Assembly: GCA_963728355.1 (NCBI GenBank)
Contig: CAVSJQ010000017.1
Coordinates: 1-64,000 of the forward strand
From: Sva-07 sp963728355
GTDB taxonomy: Bacteria > Actinomycetota > Acidimicrobiia > Acidimicrobiales > Ilumatobacteraceae
Length of the DNA stretch: 64,000 nucleotides
Reading direction: 5' to 3'
In this document: positions 7,327 through 15,489 of the stretch, one piece after another
How the letters are laid out: every line of letters starts with the position of its first letter
Numbering within the stretch: position 1 is the stretch's first letter
Position numbers and translations under genes: made by a program
Notes under the pieces: generated by a model
Told to the model about the DNA's origin: nothing
The model's input: the letters and a program-made list of their open reading frames with translations, nothing else
Databases searched by the model: none

Positions 7327-8346
7327 TCAGTCGTTGAAGACCAGCGCAGGGTCCGGGTTTTGAGGACGGTCGGTGCTCGGGTCGTAGAAGCGTGGGTTCA
7401 AGTCCGTGACTGCGTCTGCGACGATTTCATTGACCTTCTCGACACATTGATCCCATTCGGCGATCTGGTCGACGTTTGATGGGAAGGTTGCGACGTCACC
7501 GACGAGTGTTCCACCTCCGCTCGTCAAGCACTCTCTCAAGTTGTTGGTGGCGAGGTCAGAGAGGACGGCGAAGTCGGTTTTCGAAATGTCCGCGAGCAGC
7601 GGTGATTCGTTGTCAGGGAAGCTCGCTGCCTGCTGCGCTGCGCCGAACCGACCGACCTCGATGCCATCGCCGCCGTAGGCAATCATGATCTCGTCACGTC
7701 CCTCCACATTGGGGAACGCAGCGAATCCCATGATCGGGCGTTGCCACAGTTGCAGGTCACCGTCGCTGTAGGACACGAACGCCGCATTTGCAGGTAAGCC
7801 CTCGATCGTCCAGAGATCGAACGACGCGAACCCGTTATCGACCGAGGATGTCACGCTGGTTGACCACGAGCGCGTGCTCCACAGCTCTCGACAGCCGCTG
7901 CTGCCCTCTTCAGAAGTACAGACTTGTTCGACAGCGGTGGCGTAGCCGACGTAGGCCAGCGATGTTGTGACGACCTGTGGCGGGTGGCCGTCAATACCGA
8001 TCTGGCGTGACAGCGCAGCGACGACGGGACTGTCGTAGACAGTGGTCGCAGGTCCGAGATCGGTGGACACGAACTCCGTGCCCGGTGGGACCCACGCCGG
8101 CGGTGATGCTGCGGGCGCACTATCGAACGGTCGCGCAGCGACCACGCCGAGCGCTGCGACCAAGAGACCCGCCGCTGCAACACCGACGACCAAAGACCTC
8201 CACCGTGTCCCTGAGCCTGTTCTCCCACATGTGCGACAACGCCTCCGAGGTCGCGTCACGACCAAGTTCTGCACCGAACTCTGCAACGAGCGCAGCGCGC
8301 AGGCGGGGTTCAACCAAGCGGTGCCAGGACACATACGCGTCCTCAC
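7327..8346 (-). CDS. Membrane-anchored extracytoplasmic protein, 5' end damaged
   Basis: The believable part begins near 8205: one transmembrane helix (WRSLVVGVAAAGLLVAALGV), then an extracellular domain with PPGTEFVSTDLGPATTVY, VVTTSLAYVGYATAVEQV and WQRPIMGFAAFPNVEG. Domain family not named. The open frame extends to GTG 8346, but the segment 8205-8346 is low-quality coding sequence lying antisense-frame to a sigma-factor-like start, so the true 5' end is lost. The arrangement suggests an ECF sigma gene followed by its membrane partner, with a deletion that fused the front of the first to the body of the second out of frame. Translation of the remaining body is doubtful. Confidence 0.5.
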   Translation of the reverse strand: MRTRMCPGTAWLNPACALRSLQSSVQNLVVTRPRRRCRTCGRTGSGTRWRSLVVGVAAAGLLVAALGVVAARPFDSAPAASPPAWVPPGTEFVSTDLGPATTVYDSPVVAALSRQIGIDGHPPQVVTTSLAYVGYATAVEQVCTSEEGSSGCRELWSTRSWSTSVTSSVDNGFASFDLWTIEGLPANAAFVSYSDGDLQLWQRPIMGFAAFPNVEGRDEIMIAYGGDGIEVGRFGAAQQAASFPDNESPLLADISKTDFAVLSDLATNNLRECLTSGGGTLVGDVATFPSNVDQIAEWDQCVEKVNEIVADAVTDLNPRFYDPSTDRPQNPDPALVFND

Positions 8347-8398
8347 TCAGCTCCTCACTGCTCACCACGGGTTCGCTGCTGACGTCCATCTCACTCAC
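8120..8398 (-). pseudogene. N-terminal remnant of an ECF sigma-like gene
   Basis: Starts at ATG 8398 with MSEMDVSSEPVV, and residues 22-60 resemble sigma region 2 (WHRLVEPRLRAALVAEFG, then RDATSEALSHMWEN). After about residue 60 (near 8221) the sequence turns into Arg/Cys/Gly junk, while a neighbouring frame becomes a credible membrane protein at 8205. This marks a deletion junction at about 8205-8221. Region 4 of a sigma factor is absent, so it cannot act as a sigma factor. Confidence 0.45.
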
Positions 8399-8566
8399 CT
8401 AAGACATCGAACTGCCCCGCTGCACCACATGATCATCACAGAAGTTCGAGCGAACGCTGACCGGTGCCGCGCGCGTCGCCAAGCGATGTGGCCGTAGTCG
8501 CTAGAACCACATCGCGGCTCGCCGGTGTCTGAACTTGCCGATGGCCGGGCAGATACAGTCTTGGAG

Positions 8567-8752
8567 ATGGATGTCGATCGGATTTGGTCAGCCGCTGAAC
8601 TCGAGGCGCTGACCCCCGACGAGCGCGCTGCGACGATCCGAGCCGGATTCGTGACTGACGCCGACGACGCCCCGGCCGCTCTCGTCGACCGAGCCCGGCA
8701 GAAGGTTGACGCTCGCATCGCCGCCACCGAGGGTCGCCACACCCGCCAGTGA
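8567..8752 (+). CDS. Small antitoxin-like protein
   Basis: 61 residues from ATG 8567 (MDVDRIWSAAELEALTPDER), an acidic helical protein with the look of an antitoxin. GTG 8525 is an alternative start adding 14 residues. Its stop overlaps the start of the next gene by GTGA (8749-8752), so the two are translationally coupled, the standard layout of a type II toxin-antitoxin pair. No DNA-binding motif is evident, so regulation may need another protein. Confidence 0.55.
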   Translation: MDVDRIWSAAELEALTPDERAATIRAGFVTDADDAPAALVDRARQKVDARIAATEGRHTRQ

Positions 8753-9057
8753 CCCGGCGCACGGTTCGCGTCGACCAGCAGTTCTTCACCGAACTCGACG
8801 CTCAGCTCGGCGAGACGCGTGGGCCCAACGGAGAGCCGTCTGCGAGCGACTTTCTGTTGATCGAACTCCCGACGATCGCCGAAACGTTCGGCGAACGCTT
8901 CGATGAACTGCTCCGCCTCTACCCCGAGCGAGACGACTATCGGTACCTCGTCGCCGGTGGCCGCCTCGTCTATGCAGTTGTCGTCGTCGGACAACTGATC
9001 GACGATGACACGCTCTCGCTGTTCGGCGCCGAGATCGACCTGCACGGACCTCGATGA
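8749..9057 (+). CDS. Small toxin-like protein, partner of 8567-8752
   Basis: 102 residues from GTG 8749. Readable features are a TRRTVRVDQQFFTELDAQLG start, an acidic middle (ETFGERFDELLRLYPERD) and beta-strand pairs YRYLVAGGRLVYAVVVVGQ and DTLSLFGAEIDLHG. Size, coupling and strand pattern fit the toxin of a type II pair, perhaps RelE-like, but no catalytic motif is recognised. The gene is intact, unlike most neighbours. Confidence 0.5.
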   Translation: MTRRTVRVDQQFFTELDAQLGETRGPNGEPSASDFLLIELPTIAETFGERFDELLRLYPERDDYRYLVAGGRLVYAVVVVGQLIDDDTLSLFGAEIDLHGPR

Positions 9058-9156
9058 CCGCCCGATGATCCCCTGCAGGAACTCGCCCTGAGGTGCCGCA
9101 GATCCGGCGCACTGTGTGCCGCAAGTGCTCGATACTGTCTCGCCTGACGGCGGGTC

Positions 9157-9480
9157 TCAGTAGACGATGTCCAACGCGAACCGCAGCGCGATGTCGAGTG
9201 CCGCCCGCGTGACCTCGTCGAGGCGACCGACTGGTTCATCGTCAAGATCTTCGATCGGCACCGTGATGACGTTGTCGCAAGTGATGACGCCGCGCTCGGG
9301 CAGTCCTTGCTCGGGACCGACCTCGACCTCGGTGCGGATACCACGGATCGTCCGGGTGATCGGTGCGCACGTGACCGAGTTCAGCACTGCGATCGCGGCA
9401 TCACGGGTGAGAATGCAGACGGGCCGGCGTCCAGCGGGAGGCCCGAGATCGGCCCAGATGATGTCGTTTCGAGCTACCAC
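9157..9480 (-). CDS. mazF: MazF/PemK-type endoribonuclease toxin
   Basis: 107 residues with the MazF fold signature: N-terminal DIIWADLGPPAGRRPVCIL with the conserved Arg, a central VTCAPITRTIRGIRTEV, and GVITCDNVITVPIEDL with the conserved Thr region. It would cut mRNA at short single-stranded motifs. It starts at 9480, 7 bases inside the preceding antitoxin frame (stop 9474-9476), so the pair is coupled. The toxin looks complete while the antitoxin has lost its front. Confidence 0.8.
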   Translation of the reverse strand: MVARNDIIWADLGPPAGRRPVCILTRDAAIAVLNSVTCAPITRTIRGIRTEVEVGPEQGLPERGVITCDNVITVPIEDLDDEPVGRLDEVTRAALDIALRFALDIVY

Positions 9481-9602
9481 GCCGGCGCGGTCCGCGCCGC
9501 GAGACGGCGCGCCGACTGCACGAGTGCAGGGTCGGGCGGCTGACGCTGGTATCCCGCGACGAGCTCTCGGTCAGCTGTTGCGAGTTCTTCGGCGGTGATC
9601 AC
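9474..9602 (-). pseudogene. Truncated MazE-like antitoxin (C-terminal part)
   Basis: The tail ITAEELATADRELVAGYQ, then QRQPPDPALVQSARRL, looks like the toxin-binding C-terminus of a MazE/ribbon-helix-helix antitoxin. Upstream of about 9605 the frame loses resemblance and runs antisense to another broken gene. GTG 9602 could start a 42-residue protein lacking the DNA-binding half. That would remove autorepression but might still bind MazF. Confidence 0.5.
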
Positions 9603-9632
9603 CGCGGTGGCGCCCCTGCGAAGCAACTCGGG

Positions 9633-10122
9633 GTGGCGCTCACGTACTCGCCGGTCGGGATGTCGATGATGGACCCGCCGCCGCCCGGGTACCGGCGGGA
9701 TCGGTGGGTGCGCCAGCTCGACGGCGGCGACCACGTGTTCGAGCGAGCCGCTGACGCACTTCGTACGTGGCGGATGCATCGCAACGCCGGACTGGTCGTG
9801 GAGGTCGGCGGTCCACCAACTCTCGATGTGGAGGTCGCCATGGCTGCCCCACTTCCGGTCGGGTACATCGACGTCGTATGCAGAGTGGTCGATCTGATCG
9901 ACGAGCCCGATCGTTATGGCTTCTCCTACGGGACGCTGCCCGTGCATCCCGAACAAGGAGAGGAGTCCTTCATCGTCACCCGCGATACGAGCGGAGTCGT
10001 GACCTTCGAGATCGTCGCTGCTTGGCGGCTTCGACATGTACTGGCTCGCGCCTGCCCACCTGCTCCAGTCCCGAGGTATCGATCGCTACCTAGCGGCGAT
10101 GCAGAAGGCCGCGACGACGTGA
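9633..10122 (+). pseudogene. DUF1990 family protein, frameshifted
   Basis: Typical DUF1990 landmarks in order: LTYSPVGMSM, PPPPGYRRDRWV, VFERAADALRTWRMHRNAGL, VDLIDEPDRYGFSYGTLPVHPEQGEESF. Near 10025 the reading moves to another frame, where GFDMYWLAPAHLLQSRGIDRY and YLAAMQKA complete the domain to a TGA at 10120-10122. So one small indel breaks the gene. The usual N-terminal 20-30 residues are also missing or altered at 9600-9633, the same point where the opposing antitoxin is cut. Confidence 0.65.
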
Positions 10123-10332
10123 CGATCCGGGGTCCGCGCGCCTCCGCTCACCCCGCGGAGGCGACGACTGCTCGGATCCACGACCCGTGGAGTTGAACGA
10201 ACCACTCGGCGACCGGTTGGTTGTGGAGTTCGACGACAACGAGATTCCTCGACGAGACTGGTAGCCCCAGGCTGCGTGCCGAAGCGGCCCGCGCAACGAC
10301 GCAACTGTCGGGTGGGAAAGGGCGAGTTCGCC

Positions 10333-11049
10333 TCAGTCGCCGAGGAAATCGACGGGCTTCCACTCGGCGGCGTCCGGGGTGACGAACTCGATGTTCAGTT
10401 CGAGGTCTGCGACGCCGAGGCCGCCGTTGACGGTGAAGACGATCGTGCTCCCCGGTCCCGCGCCAGGAACGACGAATGACAGCAGGTTGTCGACGGTGTC
10501 GTCCCATGCCGACAGCGAGGCGAACACGTCGATCTGCTCGCCTTCTGCAGTGATGACGTGCGGGACGAAGATGCCGCCTCGTTCGGTGGCGTCCGAGCCG
10601 ACGTCGAATCGGAACTGAACGAACATGCACTGTTCGTCGTCGGTGCCCTCCAGTTCGATCGCGTCTTCGCAGGCTCGGCCGATGCTGCCGGCGGTCGGGT
10701 CGTTGGCGACGATGCCGACGATGTCGAGTGCGACGGTGGTTTCACTGACGTCCCACCGAGGTGGCGGCTGCTGGGTATTGACGCGGTTGGAGTCGACGGA
10801 TGATCTCCACACCACTGCCACGTTGTCGGCGAAAGGCTTTTCGGTCGTCGCCGACGTCGTTGCCGGTGTGGCAGGCGCTTCGCCTTCGCTGCTGCTCGAC
10901 GCGTCCGTGGTTGTTGGCGGCTCGGTCACGGAAGTCGTTACAGCGGCGGGGACGGTCGCGGCCGTCGCTCCAGAATCGTCGTCGCTTTCGCATGCAGCGA
11001 TCGTGAGTGCGAGCGCGGTCACGGCGACGATCGTGCGGTGGGTCGACAT
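10333..11049 (-). CDS. Secreted lipoprotein, function unknown
   Basis: From ATG 11049 (MSTHRTIVAVTALALTIAAC) the protein has a signal peptide ending in a lipobox (LTIAAC), an Asp/Ser/Thr-rich linker of about 60 residues typical of actinobacterial lipoproteins, and a beta-rich globular domain (TVALDIVGIVAND, EQCMFVQFRFDVG, GSTIVFTVNGGLGVADL). It is predicted to be anchored outside the cytoplasmic membrane. A longer start at 11076 is possible but would put nine residues before the signal peptide. The domain resembles DUF4352-like lipoproteins in size, a weak comparison. Confidence 0.7.
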   Translation of the reverse strand: MSTHRTIVAVTALALTIAACESDDDSGATAATVPAAVTTSVTEPPTTTDASSSSEGEAPATPATTSATTEKPFADNVAVVWRSSVDSNRVNTQQPPPRWDVSETTVALDIVGIVANDPTAGSIGRACEDAIELEGTDDEQCMFVQFRFDVGSDATERGGIFVPHVITAEGEQIDVFASLSAWDDTVDNLLSFVVPGAGPGSTIVFTVNGGLGVADLELNIEFVTPDAAEWKPVDFLGD

Positions 11050-11337
11050 GCGCCAATGGTATGCAAGCGCCGTCATGGACGGTCACGCTTCGGCGATGGA
11101 CTGACCCGGCGGTGGCTTCTGTTGGCGCCTTCCATCCGCATCCGGGCCAGCGACACGGCTGCGCAACCCTCAGCTCAGCGATTCACGGTCACGGGAATAT
11201 GCAGCACCGCAACGGCTTCGAAGTCGCACACCTGCTGGGGCTCGGCGAGCGTCGGCAGCCGGATAGGCGAGTCGTCGGTCCGACTCCGAGGGCGCTCGAC
11301 GTGCAGATCGGGTGACCAAGTGGTGCAGGCTTACCGG

Positions 11338-11973
11338 ATGGCCCGAACGCACCTCTCCGACCCGCACGCCGTAACCACCGATGACGAACTGATCGCACTC
11401 ATCGGCTCGCCTGACGAGCGGGTCAAGATCAAACTCCGCAGCGAGATTGACGACACGGCCAGAGAGTTCATCGAGCGCTCACCCTTCATCGTCGTCGCCA
11501 CATGCGATGGCGACGGCCGACTCGACGCATCTCCCAAAGGAGACCCACCCGGATTCGTCCACGTCGTGGACTCCACGACGCTCGCCATCCCCGAACGAAA
11601 GGGGAACTCGCTCGGCTTCGGCCCACGAAACGTGCTCGCGACCGGCCGCATCGGGCTGATCTTCGTGGTCCCCGGCCAGCGCGAGACCTATCGGATCAAT
11701 GGAACGGCCTACCTGACGAGCGACCCCGAGCTGCTCGATCGGCTCGCAGTCACGGGCAAGCCGGCGCTCATGGCGACGATCGTCGGCGTTGAGGAAGCGT
11801 TCTTCCACTGCGGGAAGGCGATGATCCGCGCCGAGCTCTGGGCCGCACCTGACGAGGCTGAAGCCGAGCGCCACCCCATCGCCAAACAGATCGGTGAACT
11901 CCTGGGCGACCAGAACCTTGTGGCAGTGGTCGCCGATGACCTCGAACAGAACTACCGGGACGACCTCTACTGA
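11338..11973 (+). CDS. Pyridoxamine 5'-phosphate oxidase family flavoprotein
   Basis: 211 residues from ATG 11338. The split-barrel FMN-binding fold of the PPOX family is visible in FIVVATCDGDGRLDASPKG, LAIPERKGNSLGFGPRNVL, IGLIFVVPGQRETYRING and FFHCGKAMIRAELW. The pattern matches the FMN/F420-linked subgroup often called MSMEG_1061-like, whose substrates are mostly unknown. The gene stands alone, followed by about 255 bases without a gene. Confidence 0.8.
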   Translation: MARTHLSDPHAVTTDDELIALIGSPDERVKIKLRSEIDDTAREFIERSPFIVVATCDGDGRLDASPKGDPPGFVHVVDSTTLAIPERKGNSLGFGPRNVLATGRIGLIFVVPGQRETYRINGTAYLTSDPELLDRLAVTGKPALMATIVGVEEAFFHCGKAMIRAELWAAPDEAEAERHPIAKQIGELLGDQNLVAVVADDLEQNYRDDLY

Positions 11974-12228
11974 GGGACGGTGTCGGGCCCAGTTGTCCCG
12001 CATGGTCGTGCGAGGGTCAGCGCCCGTGCGGTGGCCAGCCCGGGCGTGATCGGCGGTCTCGTTGCCTTTGTCTGGACGCTTCGCCACCGACCGAGCGAAG
12101 CGATCGCCGCCCGCTCGAGCCAGACGGGACATCCGCGCTGCAGGTCCGGGTGATCGGCCGCACGGCCGAGTGCTGCTGGCCGTCCGTTCGCCAATATCGA
12201 GTCCCTCTGACGGCACTACGCTGCGGAA

Positions 12229-12906
12229 ATGGTGCTGCGCGTCGTCCTCGCCGAGGACAGCTTCCTGATGCGCGATGGGATCAACGCCCTCCTCGAACTG
12301 GACGACGAGGTCGACGTCGTCGCATCGTGCGAGGACTACGACACGCTGCTCGCTGCGGTCGAGGAGCATCGCCCCGATGTGGTCCTGACCGACATCCGCA
12401 TGCCACCGTGCCAGACCGACGAGGGCATCAGGGCTGCCGACGTCATCCGATCCACACACCCCGAGATCGGAGTGGTGGTGCTCAGCCAGTACGTCGAGCC
12501 AGAGTACGCGCGGCGCCTGTTCGAGCACGGCTCCGACGGTCGGGCGTACCTGCTCAAGGAGCGCGTCGCCGATCTCGACGATCTCGGAGGGGCACTTCGT
12601 CGCGTCGCCGATGGTGGGTCGGTCGTCGACCCCAAAGTGGTCGAAGCGCTCATCGGCATCGAGACGAACCGGGAATCGGTCGCGCTGGAACGACTGACCG
12701 ATCGCGAGCGAGATGTGCTCGCCGAGATGGCGGCGGGGAAGAGCAACTCGTCGATCGGCGAAGCGTTGTTCATCTCGGCCCGATCGGTCGAGAAGCACAT
12801 CAACGCGATCTTCACCAAGCTCGATCTCGTGCAGACCGACGACGTGCACCGCAGGGTTCAGGCGGTGTTGGTCTTTCTCGGCCTGGGCGCCGCCGGTAGG
12901 GGCTGA
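12229..12906 (+). CDS. NarL/LuxR-type response regulator
   Basis: 225 residues: receiver domain (1-125) with acidic pocket AED, phospho-acceptor Asp in VVLTDIRMPP and Lys in YLLKERV, then a C-terminal LuxR helix-turn-helix (about 155-215, LTDRERDVLAEMAAGKSNS, SARSVEKHINAIFTKL). The receiver is strikingly like that of the cyclase regulator at 17609-18913, sharing the unusual insertion after RMPP and the EGI motif. It therefore probably takes phosphate from the same kinases, which lie convergently 500 bases away. It is the DNA-binding output of the cluster. Confidence 0.85.
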   Translation: MVLRVVLAEDSFLMRDGINALLELDDEVDVVASCEDYDTLLAAVEEHRPDVVLTDIRMPPCQTDEGIRAADVIRSTHPEIGVVVLSQYVEPEYARRLFEHGSDGRAYLLKERVADLDDLGGALRRVADGGSVVDPKVVEALIGIETNRESVALERLTDRERDVLAEMAAGKSNSSIGEALFISARSVEKHINAIFTKLDLVQTDDVHRRVQAVLVFLGLGAAGRG

Positions 12907-12968
12907 CCCCCCTCGGAGAGCGGGCCACCCCGGTGGCCTGCCAGCTGGCATGGTGCGATGATCGAGTG

Positions 12969-13337
12969 GTGACCGATGTCCGCGTTCTCATCGTCGACGA
13001 CCAGCTGCCGTTCCGTGAGGCCTCGCGCATGGTCGTCGAGATGACGGACGGGTTCGAGGTCGCCGGTGAGGCGGTCAATGGCGAGGACGCCGTCGACATG
13101 GCGTCGACGCTGCGGCCCGACCTCGTACTGATGGACGTCCAGATGCCCGGCATCGACGGCATCGAGGCGACCCGTCGGATCATGCTCCTCGACGAGCCGC
13201 CGCACGTCCTGGTGATGTCGACGCACGAGTCGGGGAGCTACGAGGCGCCCGCGCTGGCGGCCGGCGCGATCGGGTTCCTCCCCAAGTCGATGTTCGGCAT
13301 GGATGCACTCGAGGAGACCTGGGCGGGTCTCCGGTAG
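12969..13337 (+). CDS. Stand-alone receiver domain protein
   Basis: 122 residues from GTG 12969, 62 bases after the NarL regulator and probably co-transcribed. It is a single receiver: VLIVDDQLPFRE, phospho-acceptor Asp in LVLMDVQMPGIDG, Thr/Ser near VLVMSTHESG, and Lys in FLPKSMF. No output domain. Such proteins act as phosphate sinks or shuttles. Its sequence resembles the other two receivers here less than they resemble each other. A start at 12933 is possible but GTG 12969 lines up with the family N-terminus. Confidence 0.8.
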   Translation: MTDVRVLIVDDQLPFREASRMVVEMTDGFEVAGEAVNGEDAVDMASTLRPDLVLMDVQMPGIDGIEATRRIMLLDEPPHVLVMSTHESGSYEAPALAAGAIGFLPKSMFGMDALEETWAGLR

Positions 13338-13428
13338 CTCGATGAGCGCCCTGTCGACGTTCTCGTGAACAAGTTGCGTTGTCGAAGCGCACATCGTTCA
13401 CGAGTTCAGTGCGCTGACACGGCACTCG

Positions 13429-15489
13429 TCAGACGCCTGCGCGCGTCGTGGTCGGCACGGTGCCCGAAACCGTCGTGCCGCGGCCCGGGTCGGAACGGAT
13501 CGTGAACGAGCCACCGACCGTGTCGAGACGGTCGGCGATGCCGTCGAGCCCGGTTCCCCGGCCGACCGTGGCGGTGTCGAAGCCGTGGCCGTCGTCGGTG
13601 ATCTCGAACGCCAGGGTGCCGTTCACCGCCGTGAGGCTGACGGTCGCCGAGTCGGTGTTCGCGTACTTGCTCGTGTTCTGAAGTGCCTCGAGCACGGTGA
13701 AGTACACGGCGGATTCGACCTCGCGCCGATACCGCCCGATGTCGTTGGTGCGCACCGATACCGAGAGCGCAGACGTTCGGGCTTGCTGTCCGATTGCCAC
13801 CGCGAGCCCCTCGGCTTCCAGCAGTGGAGGGTAGATCCCCCTGGCGAACTCGCGGACCGCCGCGATCGCGTCACCGACCTGCTGTTCGAGCTGCGTGAGG
13901 AGCGCGGCGGTCTTGGTGGCACCGAGCTGCTCGGCACGCTTGCGCGTCGGGCCCAGCTTCACCTTCAGCGCGACCAGTTGTTGCTGGGGGCCGCTGTCGA
14001 GCGTGTTCTCCAGGTCGCGTCGGGCGGCGTCGGCGGCAGCGAGCACACGCTCGCGGGATGCTTCGAGTTCGACGATCTGGTGGCGCAGTTCGGCGGTCAG
14101 GCGGGTGTTGCGCAGCGCCAGGCCCAGCCCGGCGGCGAGATCAGCCAGCAGGGCCGACTCGGCGGTGGTGACCGTCTCGCCCGGTTGCTTCGTCAGCGAG
14201 ATGCCACCGAGCAAGTCGCCGCCGTGGATCACGGGCAACGACCGGTCGGCCTGCGGGTCGACGAACTCGTCGAGGTCGCCGATCGACCGTTCCGCTGCGT
14301 CCGGTGGCCAGGTCGACGCGGTCCGGAACCCGTCGGCGGATCGGACCCACAGCGCAGCCGTCGCTGCCCCGGTGGCGTCGACGATCAGCTTCGGCGCCTG
14401 TTCGATCAACTCGTCGTCGGACAACTCCGACGAGCGGTGCGAGAACTGCACGAGGATCTCGTGTGGCGTCGCTCGTTCGCCGTAGACGAGCCGGTTCGCC
14501 CACCGTTCGACCGATCGGCGCATCGGCTGGAAGGCGATCGCCACCAGCGCCGTCGCCGCGATCGAGAGTCCGAACCCGGTGTCTCCGCCGAGGAGTGCAC
14601 CGAGCCCGACGACGATCGCGACGTACACGCCACCGATGAAGATCGCCAGTGCGCCGTAGGTCACCGAGCGGCTGATGATCCGGTCGATCTCGTAGAGCCG
14701 GTACCGCATGATCGCGACTCCCACGGCGAGCGGGATGAGCACGATCCCCACGGAGTCGATCAGCAGAAACGAGCGGTCCTCGGTTCCGAGCGGCGCGATG
14801 GCGACGTTCGCCATGAGGATCGTGATGTTGCCGCTCACCGCCACGGCGATCCAGCCCACCTGTCGGCGTTCGATCGGATCGCCGTGACGCATCCTGACGA
14901 CGAGTCGAGCCGCAGTGACGTAGGCGAAGAAGAAGAAGACGACGAAGAGCACCTGACTGACGTCGTGGAAGAGCTCTGCGAGCCGATCGTCCACGAACGG
15001 GTGCGGGTAGGCCTCCGTCTCCGGCAGGACCTGCGGTGTGGCGAAGACCGTCGTGACGGTCAACAGGACGGCGAGCGCACCGCTTCCCCGCAGCAGCCTC
15101 CGATCGGTCGTGTTGTGGGTCCGGCCGTCGGGAAAGATCAGCCACATCGCGGCGATCAACCAGGTGGCCGGGGCGGAGGCGACCGTGGCGATGAGCGCCA
15201 CCCAGGCGGTCGGACCGGTGCGCCCAGCGTCGTCGAGACTCTCGGCGGTGACCAGTCCGGCGCTCACCACGCCCCAGAGCGAGCCGTAGGCCACGAGCAG
15301 AAGCCCGATCGTGTTCCCCCGCCGTACGACGATCAGGCCGCCGACCAGGAGATAGGTGCCGAAGACGACCAGGGTGACGAGCTCGACGCTGCGCAGCTGC
15401 GCGACCACGACGACGACCGAGGCGAGGTAGACGACCACTCCGACGAGCAGCAGCCGCACTGGCCAGGTGAACGTTCGGATTCCGTTCAT
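13429..15489 (-). CDS. Membrane histidine-kinase paralogue lacking the acceptor His
   Basis: 686 residues. About eight transmembrane helices fill 10-305, followed by WANRLVYGERATPHEI, a GAF-like domain (about 340-470), a dimerisation helix region and a GHKL ATPase (about 580-680). ATP-binding motifs look intact: N box EALQNTSKYAN, G1 DDGHGFD, G2 GTGLDGIADRL. In the dimerisation helix, where NarL-type kinases have DLHDGAQQ, this protein reads NTLDSGPQQ: the acceptor His is Asp498 (codon 13996-13998). It cannot phosphorylate itself there, but could supply ATP to a partner. ATG 15489 overlaps the previous kinase's stop (ATGA). Same architecture as that kinase, so a duplicate. Confidence 0.85.
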   Translation of the reverse strand: MNGIRTFTWPVRLLLVGVVVYLASVVVVVAQLRSVELVTLVVFGTYLLVGGLIVVRRGNTIGLLLVAYGSLWGVVSAGLVTAESLDDAGRTGPTAWVALIATVASAPATWLIAAMWLIFPDGRTHNTTDRRLLRGSGALAVLLTVTTVFATPQVLPETEAYPHPFVDDRLAELFHDVSQVLFVVFFFFAYVTAARLVVRMRHGDPIERRQVGWIAVAVSGNITILMANVAIAPLGTEDRSFLLIDSVGIVLIPLAVGVAIMRYRLYEIDRIISRSVTYGALAIFIGGVYVAIVVGLGALLGGDTGFGLSIAATALVAIAFQPMRRSVERWANRLVYGERATPHEILVQFSHRSSELSDDELIEQAPKLIVDATGAATAALWVRSADGFRTASTWPPDAAERSIGDLDEFVDPQADRSLPVIHGGDLLGGISLTKQPGETVTTAESALLADLAAGLGLALRNTRLTAELRHQIVELEASRERVLAAADAARRDLENTLDSGPQQQLVALKVKLGPTRKRAEQLGATKTAALLTQLEQQVGDAIAAVREFARGIYPPLLEAEGLAVAIGQQARTSALSVSVRTNDIGRYRREVESAVYFTVLEALQNTSKYANTDSATVSLTAVNGTLAFEITDDGHGFDTATVGRGTGLDGIADRLDTVGGSFTIRSDPGRGTTVSGTVPTTTRAGV

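Noticed and set aside
10148..10330. Minus-strand end reading VVVELHNQPVAEWFVQLHG.
   Set aside because: It looks protein-like and could be the tail of a lost gene, but there is no start, no family recognised, and it is too short to support.
11479..12951. A 490-codon minus-strand open frame.
   Set aside because: It is antisense to the pyridoxamine-oxidase-like gene and the NarL regulator, both with clear family motifs; such shadows are common in high-GC DNA.
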